Part shown: positions 29,587 through 39,915 of the stretch, piece by piece
Layout: every line of letters starts with the position of its first letter
Position numbering within the stretch: position 1 is the stretch's first letter
Assembly (NCBI GenBank): GCA_003427395.1
Contig: BFEA01000014.1
Coordinates: 1,819,908-1,867,206 of the forward strand
Direction: 5' to 3'
DNA from: Chara braunii
Taxonomy: Eukaryota; Streptophyta; Charophyceae; Charales; Characeae
Length of the DNA stretch: 47,299 bases
The notes under the pieces: model-generated
The model's input: the letters and a program-made list of their open reading frames with translations, nothing else
Told to the model about the DNA's origin: nothing
Database searches by the model: none
Made by a program: the position numbers and the translations under genes

Positions 29587-31440
29587 TTACTGTTCCGACA
29601 AGATCTCCACTTTGTCGTACCGAGGTCCAACCTCCTGTTCGGGTTCGTTCCACGGAATCACCTCCTCACTCTTCGGAACTTTCTCAGGCCAGTGTAGTGG
29701 TGTCAGTCCGTCCGCATTCCCGTGTCTCTTGTGCTTCCGATGACGAATGTCGAAGTCCATGCTCTGTAGCACTGTTGCCCATCGCCCGATCATGCCAGAG
29801 TAATCCTTCGATTTCTTCAGAGCCAACAGGGGCTCATGATCGGTTACCAAGGTGAACTTCCGCCCGTACAGGTAAGCGCAGGTAAGCGCGAAAGTGATTG
29901 ATTCCCCAGAGAGCCGCGTAGCATTCCCCCGTTGGAGCGGCGTAGTTGCGCTTGCAGGCGGGCACGGATTTGGACGCATACTCCACCACGCTCTCGAGTC
30001 CACTTGGTTCCACCTGGGCAAGGATCGCCGAAATTGCCTCTGGCTGCCTGTCAGTGATGAGAACAAAAGGCTTTTCGGGATCCGTTCTTATAAGGACCGG
30101 AGACGAAATGAGAGCAACCTTGAGTTTCGAAAACGCTTGATCACACTCCGGCGTCCAGATCAACATCTGATTTTTGCGCAGCACATTCGTGAGGGGTCCC
30201 GCGATTGCTGCGAAGCCCTTGATAAATCTTTGGTAGTATGAGGCGAGACCCAAAAAGGCGCGAACTTGCGTGATAGTCGTAGGTACCGACGCATCTCTGA
30301 CAGCTGCCACCTTCTGCGGCTCCGGTTGGAGCCCCTTGTCTGTTACCACGTGTCCTAAGAAGGAAATGGTGGTAAGGAAAAACTGACACTTCTCAAACGC
30401 CACTTTGAAGCCCGAATCTCGTCACGCATGCAAAACCCATTCGATGTGCTACGCGTGTCCCTCGTAGGAACTGGAGTACACGAGAATGTCATCCATGTAC
30501 ACAATCACGCATTAGTTGATGATGCTCTGCGCCAAACGAGTTTTCCGCACAAAATTCTGAAGAGCCATATTCATGGCTCGCTGAAAGGTCGCAGGGACGT
30601 TGCAGATACCCATCGGACATCGAATCCACTGCCACGTACCCTCGAAAAGCACAAACGTCATTTTTGGACGATCTTCTTCTCGGACAAGAAGATGACGGAA
30701 CCCATGGCGAACATCGAACTTACTGAAAAATCGAGCACTCCCAATCGCATCCAACAACTCATCAATGCGGGGGAGGGGGTACACATCTTTGATCATGATA
30801 TAATTCAATTTTCGATAATCAATGTAAATGCGAGTCCCTCCGGCCTTTTTAGGCACGATTACTACGGGAAAAGACCATGGACCTATAGCGGGTTCGATCC
30901 ATCTATTAGCTTCGAACTCCTTAATCCGCTAAAAAGCGGCCGCTCTTTGAGTTGGCGAGTATCAGTAAGGAGCGCAGCTAATGGGCGGATGTTCTCCCGT
31001 GAGGATGGCATGCTCGATCACGTTAGTCAAGCCGATATCATTATCATGCACGCTCAACACCTCTGCATAACCGTTCAAAACATTGATTAGTGACTTTCGA
31101 AGTTCCGTGGGGACGTGGCTCGGTAGGGTGATCGTTGATCCCCCAGGAGTCTTAAGGGGTATGTCGATCCAATCAATCGGCTTGAAAAGACAGAACGACT
31201 GGTGCGAACAGAGAAGACAGTCGCAATCATCTGTGATTCGGCGGGGCTGATCATTTCGGTTTCTTTAGTTTCAGCGTCTGTTTCAGAGTCGGACGAAGTC
31301 TGTTCCACAGTCACTCCTGTTAGGTCCGTTATCTCTGCATTAGATCAGGCACGTCATCTACCGGCACTTCTGCTTCCTGTTTAATCAAAGCGATGGTCGT
31401 CCCCGTCGTTAGTAACGATCTGGGTGAGAAAACAAAAACG
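29587..31440 (-). pseudogene. Ty3/gypsy reverse transcriptase and RNase H, interrupted
   Basis: Pol core of an LTR retrotransposon: copies RNA to DNA and degrades the template. RT starts near 31080 ('VLSVHDNDIGLTNVIEHAIL'), then 'IYIDYRKLN', 'SKFDVRHGF', 'CPMGICNVPATFQRAMN' and the catalytic YMDD at 30488-30499. In-frame stops lie at 30512 (TAA), 30449 (TAG) and 30422 (TGA), around the catalytic site; further stops occur at 31170-31350. The next open piece (30403-29834) has 'VRAFLGLASYYQRFIKGFA' and RNase H residues 'LITDRQPEAI' and 'YAAPTGECYAALW'. Near 29870 a 10-bp tandem duplication shifts the frame, and RNase H continues in 'KFTLVTDHEPLLALKK', 'HGNADGLTP'. Non-functional as read. Confidence 0.88.
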
Positions 31441-31441
31441 T

Positions 31442-31786
31442 CTAGATATTGTTCCGTTTGTTGATAATGTGTTCGTAAGGAAAGTGCTCCCTCGTACAAG
31501 GTACGAGCGGTTCCAAATCATCGGTCAGGTCAAATACTTGTAATATGGGTTCCCCGACGAGGACTGAAGGACTAACCCGGGTTTTCGGAGGTGCAAGCGC
31601 GCTGTCTCCTGAATCCACGTGGAAGCTTTGGGCAGTGTAGGGCCACACTCGAAATTCTTCGGGAATTTCGTGTTCGAAAAGTTCGACCAGGTGCTTCCAT
31701 TCATCCTCACTAGGTAATTCTTCTTCGTATTCATGTTCCCCGATTCTGCTACCGATGTCCGAGGAAGAATACTCCTCGGGATCCAT
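31442..31786 (-). CDS. Acidic linker between protease and RT (Ty3 pol)
   Basis: 114 residues in the same frame as protease and RT. Strongly acidic start ('MDPEEYSSSDIGSRIGEHEY', 'ELPSEDEW') and 'ILQVFDLTDDLEPLVPCTR'. No domain is recognised. Its frame and position make it part of the pol polyprotein rather than a separate gene. Confidence 0.55.
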   Translation of the reverse strand: MDPEEYSSSDIGSRIGEHEYEEELPSEDEWKHLVELFEHEIPEEFRVWPYTAQSFHVDSGDSALAPPKTRVSPSVLVGEPILQVFDLTDDLEPLVPCTREHFPYEHIINKRNNI

Positions 31787-31834
31787 GCATCAAATCATCC
31801 CTATTTGGGCTGAGTTAGGAGTTCGTTTTATCGT

Positions 31835-32302
31835 TCAGGTGGAAATTCGCAAGGGAACTGCTTGAGGCTTTCCCCCAGTTTGCATGAGCACCAGTTGTTT
31901 TGAATCGAAATGCAGACGGGCCCCTACCGCCATCGCCCAAGGTAGTCCCAACAACACAGAATAGGAACGCACATCTATTACTAGTGCGTTAACAAGGACG
32001 TGTACTCGTCCAACCTTTACAACCACATTATCAATAATGCCCACAATGTTCATTGCTTCCTCGTCGGCAAAGACGTAATTGTCTTTGCCAGATTGAGGAA
32101 GAATGGATCCGAGTCGTCCCGTCCTTCTGACAGTGTCTAATGATATGGCCACGACAGAAGACCCTGTGTCGATAAGGACGTTAAACGGCTTGCCCCAAAC
32201 TTCACAATCACATTTCGCGCTCTTCCACAGTAGTGGTCGGACCCGTACGAAATGATCATTCTCTACTAACGAGATCGCCGCCGGGTCGGCGGGGGTACCC
32301 AC
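31835..32302 (-). CDS. Ty3/gypsy aspartic protease
   Basis: 155 residues with the retropepsin-type active site 'FNVLIDTGSSVVAI' (D45-T46-G47) and the flap-to-C-terminal part ending 'YSVLLGLPWAM' (about 114-124), which matches the family's ILG(L/M)xWL region. It processes the Gag-Pol polyprotein. It is in frame with the linker and RT downstream. No gag zinc knuckle (CCHC) or LTR is visible upstream: 32303-32400 is short AT-rich sequence, then a LINE tail begins, so the 5' end of the element is missing or lies beyond the gap. Confidence 0.82.
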   Translation of the reverse strand: MGTPADPAAISLVENDHFVRVRPLLWKSAKCDCEVWGKPFNVLIDTGSSVVAISLDTVRRTGRLGSILPQSGKDNYVFADEEAMNIVGIIDNVVVKVGRVHVLVNALVIDVRSYSVLLGLPWAMAVGARLHFDSKQLVLMQTGGKPQAVPLRIST

Positions 32303-32454
32303 AGACGAACGACCGGTATTCCCCCAAAAATGGGCAAAAAGAAATAAAAATAAAACAATCGACGAAAACGAGAACTCAAGAGGCAGGTATTTCTTGATCT
32401 GAATGTTCTTCCAAAAAACAAAAGGGCCCTTTGCATTTAGTACTGTATAGATGT

Positions 32455-33246
32455 CTGTTTTCTTCTATTAGCCCCTTCGAGGCTGTTTTCATTCGTACTT
32501 GGTGCAAGTTGTTCTCAGATTTTTCTCAATCAAAGGGTGTCCCTGCTCAGTTAATCCCCTGGTTCCGGGGCAATCAATGCTGGCAGGAGCAGGTCTTCTT
32601 AAAACTTTTTCTTCACTTTTCTCAAAAAAAAAAGGACCCTTGAAAATGCATTAGCATTCTGGGTACTCCTTGAGTCCTTGCAACTGATTTTAGGCTTCTT
32701 TGATGCTGTTATATTCATGGACCTGCGGTTTTTCGATGCTAGAACAACGCTGGCCGGTGCTGGGGGGATGCGCTGCAACCTGTTGATAGCAGGAGCGTGA
32801 GGCTTGGTAGAGAGATCTGGGGATGCCTTTGGTCGGGCATTCCAAGGGAAAACCAAGGGTTGCTGTCGGGACGATGCTGGCCGGAGCTGGTGCGAGTTGT
32901 GTTGCCCTGTAAGCTAGCAGGGTGGGGGCATGAGGCCTGGGAGAGCTCGGCAGGGAATTAGATATTGTTACAGGATTTTAGAGTGTTTTGTCGGGGAGTC
33001 CAGGGGTTCTCAGCATTCGAAGGACTTTTGTGGCTTTCCTATCCTACTTAGTAATTGCTGCTTGAGTAGCCTAGCAAATAGGTCAAAAGTTATCCACGTT
33101 TTTCCTAAATCTTCCTGAACTTTTTGACCCTGGTATTTCAAATCATTTGTATATTCTACATGGGATGCTGGGCCCGGTTCCCAGCACGTGCTGCCCTCCA
33201 CGAATAGATTGGAGCATTTGTCCCAAAAAAAAAAAAAAAAAAAAAA
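32455..33246 (+). mobile_element. LINE 3' tail with poly(A)
   Basis: Contains 'ggggcaatcaatgctggcag' (32571), two variants of 'acgctggccggtgctggggg', then 'gggatgctgggcccggttcc', 'cagcacgtgctgccctcc' and 'aatagattggag', ending in a poly(A) of 25 bases (33222-33246). The order matches the 3' UTR of the LINE at 16691-19832. It is 5'-truncated to the UTR. Confidence 0.75.
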
Positions 33247-33267
33247 GACCGAAAAAATAAACGGGCG

Positions 33268-34166
33268 NNNNNNNNNNNNNNNNNNNNNNNNNNNNNNNNN
33301 NNNNNNNNNNNNNNNNNNNNNNNNNNNNNNNNNNNNNNNNNNNNNNNNNNNNNNNNNNNNNNNNNNNNNNNNNNNNNNNNNNNNNNNNNNNNNNNNNNNN
33401 NNNNNNNNNNNNNNNNNNNNNNNNNNNNNNNNNNNNNNNNNNNNNNNNNNNNNNNNNNNNNNNNNNNNNNNNNNNNNNNNNNNNNNNNNNNNNNNNNNNN
33501 NNNNNNNNNNNNNNNNNNNNNNNNNNNNNNNNNNNNNNNNNNNNNNNNNNNNNNNNNNNNNNNNNNNNNNNNNNNNNNNNNNNNNNNNNNNNNNNNNNNN
33601 NNNNNNNNNNNNNNNNNNNNNNNNNNNNNNNNNNNNNNNNNNNNNNNNNNNNNNNNNNNNNNNNNNNNNNNNNNNNNNNNNNNNNNNNNNNNNNNNNNNN
33701 NNNNNNNNNNNNNNNNNNNNNNNNNNNNNNNNNNNNNNNNNNNNNNNNNNNNNNNNNNNNNNNNNNNNNNNNNNNNNNNNNNNNNNNNNNNNNNNNNNNN
33801 NNNNNNNNNNNNNNNNNNNNNNNNNNNNNNNNNNNNNNNNNNNNNNNNNNNNNNNNNNNNNNNNNNNNNNNNNNNNNNNNNNNNNNNNNNNNNNNNNNNN
33901 NNNNNNNNNNNNNNNNNNNNNNNNNNNNNNNNNNNNNNNNNNNNNNNNNNNNNNNNNNNNNNNNNNNNNNNNNNNNNNNNNNNNNNNNNNNNNNNNNNNN
34001 NNNNNNNNNNNNNNNNNNNNNNNNNNNNNNNNNNNNNNNNNNNNNNNNNNNNNNNNNNNNNNNNNNNNNNNNNNNNNNNNNNNNNNNNNNNNNNNNNNNN
34101 NNNNNNNNNNNNNNNNNNNNNNNNNNNNNNNNNNNNNNNNNNNNNNNNNNNNNNNNNNNNNNNNNN
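33268..34166. other. Assembly gap (899 N)
   Basis: Unsequenced bases between a LINE poly(A) tail and a GA microsatellite. Frames drawn across it are meaningless. Single N also occur at 21186 and 37306. Confidence 1.
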
Positions 34167-34240
<74 letters not shown>

Positions 34241-34592
34241 CATCAGAGTGTCTAACACCCCCGTAAGAAAGCAGAAGGGAAGCGCCCAGTGCAGGATTTG
34301 GACAAGCCAGACGGGCGGCTGTTGCAAGACGATCCGGCGCGCAACCCAGAGCCAGACGCGCGGTGGAGGGCCTGCAGACTGCAGTGCCAGGGCTTCACCA
34401 AGTGACACCAACCCATGGTGCCGTTACCCCCATAGGGCTTTATCAAAGCTATCCGGGCCACCGGGGCCATGTCGCCGAGTCCCCAACCCACAACCCACCC
34501 TACCTGAGATAGCACGTTCCTTGATTCGATGCACAGTGCACACCCTTCCTCTTGTGATAGAGGGATCGAACCGCTGATCCGCTAACCAAATA
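34167..34592 (-). mobile_element. Possible tRNA-derived SINE ending in (TC)n
   Basis: On the minus strand, B box GGTTCGATCC (34572-34563) follows A-box-like TGGTTAGCGG (34588-34579). A GC-rich body of about 320 bp then leads into an uninterrupted TC tract (34238-34167) that abuts the gap. The A-to-B spacing is only about 6 bases, too short for a working Pol III promoter, so the anticodon arm has been lost or the A box is fortuitous. No TSD can be checked because of the gap. Confidence 0.45.
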
Positions 34593-35354
34593 TCTTCGAA
34601 CACTCAGATGACGTCTTCCTTTAATTTCTTCGGCAGATTTTTGGATCCTTCTAGGAAGATTACCGTAACAGTCCGCAACCTTCAACCAGTTGACCTTGAT
34701 TTCGTCCAAGGACCGGTTGAGTATGAAGCGAGCCTCGGTTCCCTCCTCCCTCAGTTCTCTTCAAACCAGTAGTTGGTGTTTTATTGTGGCGGAGATCTAT
34801 TTCCGTTGCCGTCCTCCTCCTCCGGTCCCATCTGCGGTCTCGGTGGTATCGGTGTTCCCGAGTCGTTCTCTGCACCCACCATTCCAACGTCCACTCCATG
34901 TGGTTAAATTGATCTCCATTCACAGCCCCCTTGGGGGCTCCTGCATCGTCAATAACCATGGCAGTTGGCTTGTAACTCTTTTAAATAAAAATTATGATTG
35001 GTGCCTCCGCACCTCTCGGGCCAACTTGATGGACAAGTGTACACTCCATTAGAAGATGGCTAGACCCGTCAGTCAGACTATCTGAGGTTTCAGAAGGCTA
35101 GCCTACATGCGCCACAAAGAACAGACATGGCTGAAGCTTCGGTCGGCACGTAAACCAGTTTGGCAAGCACGTCAGCTGCTTCCTGGCGGCTAGACCGGCC
35201 GAAGCCGGTGGCGGCGGGACCGAGCACAATTTTTGCGCCGTGAACCGGCGCCCCCTATCACCACATTTTCATCAAGGACTCATAATCAGGAGTAGTGGTA
35301 GGTAGGTAATGTGAGGTGAAATTGAGAGGAGAAACAAACAACAACCGGGACCTC

Positions 35355-35990
35355 GGACCTCGGCTCATCAGGACTGGTCCAAACATAACGGCCGAGAAAT
35401 TGACCTGAACCAATCATTGGTCCGACGCTCAGGAAACAATCCTCGACAATATTTAATTCAGTCCATCAAGAAAATCGCCCCCAACTCATAACTGAGACAC
35501 TCAAGGCGTACTGACACTAGCACTTTTTTCACTTCTGGTTTTCACTTCTGGACGGAATTCAGCCAAATGCGTACCGGTCCTGCTCCAGGACTTACTCCAA
35601 ACAATGCCCGGGACCTTGTCGCCTCGACAACAGACGACCAGCCCGAGGCAGGTATACGCATTCACGCACACACTTTCACGCACATCAACGGGCAAATAAA
35701 GGCCAAGGACTGGAGGCAGCTATATGCATTCACGCACACTTTCACGCACACTTTCACGCACATCTTCGGGCAAAGAAAGCCCAGAGACTGGTCCAAACAA
35801 CGGCCGGGACCTCGGCCTTGAGAAAAAACTGACCTCAACAATTCAGTGGCACAGTCCCTCGAGGGTAAGATCCCGAGCGAGTCACTAATCCAGTCCATCG
35901 AGAAAACTGGCCCCAACTAATCACTGAAATTTCCAAGCACATGCACACTACCACCTTTTCACTTGTTTCTGGACGGAATTGCGTCCAGAT
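35355..35990. repeat. Diverged tandem duplication, period about 434 bp
   Basis: 'ggtccaaacataacggccg', 'aattgacctgaacc', 'ccatcaagaaaatcgcccccaa' and 'cttctggacggaatt' recur about 430 bp later as 'ggtccaaacaacggccgg', 'aactgacctcaac', 'ccatcgagaaaactggcccc' and 'tttctggacggaatt'. Inside is a smaller 'ttcacgcacac' repeat (35660-35765). No coding signal. Confidence 0.7.
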
Positions 35991-36477
35991 AAAAACCGGT
36001 GCGACCGCAAATGCGGTCAGGTAAGTCTTACGGCAGGCCCAGGCCCACCCTCGAGAAAACTGGTCACAATCAGCAATGAAATCATGGACGCAGAACGACA
36101 TCGACTGTGCCAAATGTATAGACAGCGCAAAACTAAACGACCACTGAATCTGATCCTAACACGAGCCAAACATACATTTCCGACACCACCACATCTGATT
36201 CATTATCTCTCTCTCTTTTTTTTTTTTTTTTTTTTTTATGCAGAGCCTGTACTCACGCAGAGTCACGCTAATTTCTCAAAAAACGCGAAAAAAGTCAATC
36301 TCTAGATTCCTGGGGCTTACTTCCCCCGAGTCCCAACTCGCTGGAGGGGTTGCCCTTTGAAAAACACCTTCAAACAGCGCATCAGAATCGCCGCATGACA
36401 ACAGTCTAACTGGGAAAACATCTGCAAATGCCACAGCTCAACAAAGTGGGAAAAGTCTTTAACCCAACTCCCCCCCC

Positions 36478-36975
36478 CCACGACGAGACCTTTGTTTCCA
36501 TTTGCCCCCCAAAGCGGAAAAAAGTGCCACACGTCCCGAAATCACTTTTGGTCCTGACCTTGTGGTGTCATTTTTGCACCCTGTCTGGGGCCGCTGTGTA
36601 AAAATGACGGGAAAGTGATTTGCAGGGGCAAGGGCCCACTTGCGCAAATTAGTAGATGTCGGCCGTTGATCTTTGCTATCTACGGTCAGTATCTCTTAAG
36701 TCGTTCAAGTGGGACCTAGCCCCAGGGTGCAAAAATGACGCCGAAAGTGATTTGGAGGCCTGCGGCACTTCCCCGTTTGGAGGAAAATAGAGAGATATGT
36801 TTCGTCGCGGGGAGTTTTCACAGGGAAAATTCGTAGGGAAGTTTTACAGGGAAAAGTCGTAAAAACCTCCCCGCGACGAAACATTTATATCCACTTCCCC
36901 CCAAAAGGGAAAACAAGTGCCACAGGTCCCGAAATCACTTTTGGTGTCATTTTTACGCCCTGTCTGGCCCGGTAG
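36478..36975. mobile_element. Fragments of the Mutator-like foldback MITE
   Basis: Three pieces related to 14343-14636: 36478-36625 (left arm plus centre: 'ccccccaaagcggaaaaaag', 'ccgaaatcacttttgg', 'aaaaatgacgggaaagtgat'), 36727-36815 (right arm, ending 'ttcgtcgcggggagtttt') and 36849-36975 (left arm, starting 'gggaaaagtcgtaaaaacct'). The last two form a large inverted repeat. They represent at least two copies, rearranged or nested. Confidence 0.75.
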
Positions 36976-37097
36976 TGGATACGCCACAGATTAATCCGAT
37001 CAATGGTAATTGTAAACCGCATACTCTCTCTGCTTAATTCATCTCCGTACGTAAGCTTTTTCTCTAAACAAACTCTCCTGGTCAACGATAAACGTGT

Positions 37098-37195
37098 TTG
37101 CAAATTCTCATCCAACAACCGCCGAGGCGGAATTTCATATTGCCAAACGTTCGCAACATATTCTCATTCAACAACCGCCGAAGCGAAATTCCACG
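37098..37195. repeat. About 60-bp duplicated unit
   Basis: 'ttctcatccaacaaccgccg' followed by aggcggaatttc recurs as 'ttctcattcaacaaccgccg' followed by aagcgaaattcc, 57-60 bp downstream. Confidence 0.7.
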
Positions 37196-37204
37196 CCAAT
37201 CATT

Positions 37205-37266
37205 GGCAATGAATGACAAGTACACACCCTCAACTGGTAGACTGACAAACTCCAGAATCATTCCTA

Positions 37267-37305
<39 letters not shown>

Positions 37306-37306
37306 N

Positions 37307-37379
<73 letters not shown>

Positions 37380-37462
37380 TGGCAATGAATGACAAAATAC
37401 ACACCCAAGAGTGGTAGACAAACTCCGCAATCATTCCTAGGCACACACACACACACACAAAA

Positions 37463-37525
<63 letters not shown>
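37205..37525. repeat. Duplicated unit carrying (CA)n(GA)n
   Basis: 'ggcaatgaatgacaa', then 'tacacaccc', then 'ggtaga', then 'aaactcc', then 'aatcattccta' precedes a CA tract then a GA tract twice (37205-37377 and 37380-37524). One N sits at the CA/GA switch of the first copy (37306). Frames through it give Leu-Ser or Arg-Glu runs and are not genes. Confidence 0.9.
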
Positions 37526-38345
37526 AGCATATGCGCCGTCGCACACAGCACACACTCCGTGCAACTGAAACTGCGTAGACTTCCCCAATGAAATTCCACA
37601 GTGAATCCTCACTCGGGAAAAATTCCATCCTACTATCGAATACAAGTAGCTAACTCTACCGTTCACGAAATACAAACAACGAATTGAGCTCCCTCCCTCA
37701 TGAAATCCCACCCACCTTACGCTAACTGCGTACCATCAGAGCAGTGAATTCACTAGAACCGAATAAATCTCCACCCTCAGAGCAGTGAATTGACCAGACA
37801 GTGCAGACACCGAATGAATCTCCACCCTGCGTGAAATTAAAAAAACAACTTCCCACCTGCGGAAAATTATTCCATTCCACTCTTGCCCACCTCCTGTGAC
37901 CACCATCACCGAAATGACCTCTCAGCCAAATGAGCACCACAGAAGTTTACCCCTGGGTGTATTTTCAACCCATTATCCCAATCCGAACAACGACAACCCC
38001 CTGACACCACCTACAGCTACATAACAACAGCCAACTGCAGCAACATAACACAGCCAACTGACGGATCGACTTAGGGCATACTCACACGGGGACCAAAAGA
38101 ACCAAAAATTTGAGGCATCTGGGTCCGGTTATTTGGGTCATTTGGTCCCTGTGCGGTCACACGTGCGGACTTCGTCCAGAAAGGACGAAGTCGCAATCCT
38201 GACACTTCGCACTCAGGGCAAGGTCATGTGGTCACACGAGGGGACACCAAACAAAAGAGAAAGAAAAAAGAAAATAAAGAAACACAACTTCGGCTGGTTG
38301 TCTGATTCTTCTACGATTTTCTACAAATTGAGGAAAGGACGGTGC

Positions 38346-38505
38346 ATATTTCCATCTTCTAGCGACATATTATTTTCATATTTCCATCTTCTAGCGACAT
38401 ATTCATTCCCCTATTTCCATCTTCTAGCGACATATTCATTCCCCTATTTCCATCTTCTAGCGACATATTCATTCTCCTATTTCCATCTTCAAGAAACACA
38501 TACAT
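38346..38505. repeat. 33-bp minisatellite, five copies
   Basis: The unit 'tatttccatcttctagcgac', followed by atattcattcccc, repeats with a 32-33 bp period. Since 33 is divisible by 3, the plus frame stays open and reads repeated 'FPYFHLLATYS', but nothing else supports a gene. Confidence 0.9.
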
Positions 38506-38558
38506 TCTCATCTCGCGCATTGTGTTCAGTCGTGGAGCGAGGGCCGAAAACTTTCCGA

Positions 38559-39010
38559 AAAAGATCCTGTCAGTTTAAGGGCGAAATCACGTAATTTCCC
38601 AAAAAACAAAAACGAAAATCACGTAACGTAAAAGAAAATTAAAAAAATCTGAGACAAAAAGAAAAGAAAAATCTGAGACAAAAAAATTAAAAAATCACGT
38701 CATATCCCAAAAAACAAAAAAGAAAATCACGTAACGTAACGAAGAATCTTTCGATAACGCCAAGAAAGATCCTGTCAGTGTAAACAAGCGAAAACATCTC
38801 GGTACACGCCGGTAACTTCTTCAGTCTTCTTCCTTCGACTGATGATGTGGAATGAGGAAGTCGACTTGTTGGCAGCAACGTTTTTACTTCTAATCAGCAC
38901 GTCCTCTAGTCGGCGGCAGCGTTTCTATCGCTCATCACCAATTCCTTTTCTCGGCGGCAGTGTTTCTATTCCTCATCAGCAATTCCTGTTGTCGGCGGCA
39001 GTGTGTATCT
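38559..39010. repeat. Nested duplications
   Basis: 'agatcctgtcagt' occurs at 38565 and 38767, and 'cccaaaaaacaaaaa' with 'gaaaatcacgtaacgtaa' at about 38598 and 38706. Downstream, 'tcggcggcagtgtttctat', then 'ctcatcagcaattcct' repeats three times with a period of about 43 bp (38910-39010). Confidence 0.75.
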
Positions 39011-39209
39011 CTTTTTCTAGCAATGACCAGGTTCAGATCAGATGCATGCGTAGCTATTCAAAGTAACGGATGCATCCTGCCGCTTCTCTTCAGAAAATGC
39101 ATTCGTACTTTTTTCATTCCCACAGTGGGCAACGTTCTTCAGTTCATTGACTATATGTCCAATCAGCAAGTCGCCACTATCAAGGCGGCGTTTCCCTGTC
39201 TTTTTTGCC

Positions 39210-39309
39210 TTTTTTTTTTTCTCGATTTATGCGTGTCATCCTTGCGCAGGAGTCATGCTAATCTTGCCTTCTCTGTATCGTTCCAAATTTGACGGATGTC
39301 CCGATGGAC
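39210..39309 (-). pseudogene. U6 snRNA retropseudogene
   Basis: On the minus strand, 39309 to 39218 aligns with U6 spliceosomal RNA over about 92 bases: 5' 'cgggacatccg', 'ttggaacgatacagagaag', 'agattagcatgactcctgcg', 'caaggatgacacgcataaat', then 'cgagaaa'. The 'gcataaatcgagaaa' wording is plant-like. Differences from conserved U6 are a 5-base insertion just after the ACAGAGA box, two changes in the catalytic stem region (gactcc for ggcccc), a shortened 5' stem, and loss of the 3' end, which runs into a poly(A) (39220-39210) instead of a T terminator. 'gaaacgccg' on both sides may be the TSD. This fits LINE-mediated retroposition of U6 RNA, not a working gene. Confidence 0.85.
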
Positions 39310-39313
39310 AAAA

Positions 39314-39478
39314 CGGCGTTTCTATTTCCTTTCGTTGCAGTTTACAGGTTCACTGCTAACACTTCAACCCCTGTCTCTTATACACATCTAGATGTGTATA
39401 AGAGACAGCCGTACTCCGTTGCGGCGTTTCTATTTCCTTTCGTTGCAGTTTACAGGTTCACTGCTACCCCTTCAACTC
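39314..39478. repeat. 57-bp duplication flanking the adapter
   Basis: 'cggcgtttctatttcctttc', followed by gttgcagtttacaggttcactgct and ending ttcaac, occurs at 39314-39370 and again at 39422-39478, differing only near the end. The two copies lie on either side of the adapter at 39371-39408. Confidence 0.9.
39371..39408. other. Nextera mate-pair junction adapter (artefact)
   Basis: 38 bases consisting of the Tn5 mosaic end in inverted duplicate: 'ctgtctcttatacacatct' joined to its exact reverse complement 'agatgtgtataagagacag'. This is the known junction adapter of Nextera mate-pair libraries, not biological sequence. Adjacent contig joining or order should be treated as doubtful. Confidence 0.98.
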
Positions 39479-39615
39479 AAAAAAGGCCACCTCGATATAT
39501 GCCACGTGATAATGACTCTTCCCTCCTTCGTACTCCGTTACACGCGTACGTCACCGTAGAATTCCCCCAGGTTCAAAGAACTTAACCCTGGACCAAATAG
39601 GGAAAAAACAAGCAC

Positions 39616-39616
39616 G

Positions 39617-39647
<31 letters not shown>

Positions 39648-39650
39648 CCA
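39616..39650. repeat. (CAA)n microsatellite
   Basis: 'acgacaacaacaacaacaac' continues for about 11 units. Confidence 0.95.
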
Positions 39651-39704
39651 CAAGAACCAACCGTCAACCAACTCCCTCGTCGCTCTGGCTACGCAACCGT
39701 GTAA

Positions 39705-39915
39705 TCAATCTTCTTCCCTCCCTCAAACTCATCTAATGTACAAGTTTACTATAGTGAGGGGTTCATCGTTCTTCTTCCCTCACTCCGACTCGTCTAATGT
39801 ACAAGTCTATCGCCGTACACTCTTCTATAGCGAGGGGTTAATCATTCTTCCCTCCCTCAGACTCGTGTAGTGTACAAGTTCGGCACCGTACACTCTCTCA
39901 TAGTGAGGGGTTCAA
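39705..39915. repeat. Minisatellite, unit about 70-80 bp, three copies
   Basis: Each copy reads 'cttccctccctc', 'actcgtctaatgtacaagt' and 'tatagtgaggggttc'. Weaker copies of 'cttccctccctc' plus 'actcctgtct' continue to about 40200. No gene. Confidence 0.85.

Noticed and set aside
32303-32400. 5' LTR or gag of the Ty3 element
   Set aside because: No CCHC knuckle, no primer-binding-like site and no sequence repeated downstream of integrase was found; the stretch is short and AT-rich before a LINE tail starts.
33143-34411. Frames of 355 and 422 residues around 33.2-34.4 kb
   Set aside because: They cross the 899-base N gap and are almost entirely unknown residues plus Arg-Glu or Leu-Ser microsatellite translation.
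38133-38594. 153-residue frame with an 11-residue repeat (FPYFHLLATYS)
   Set aside because: The openness comes from a 33-bp minisatellite; flanking residues show no coding character and AT-rich duplicated sequence follows.
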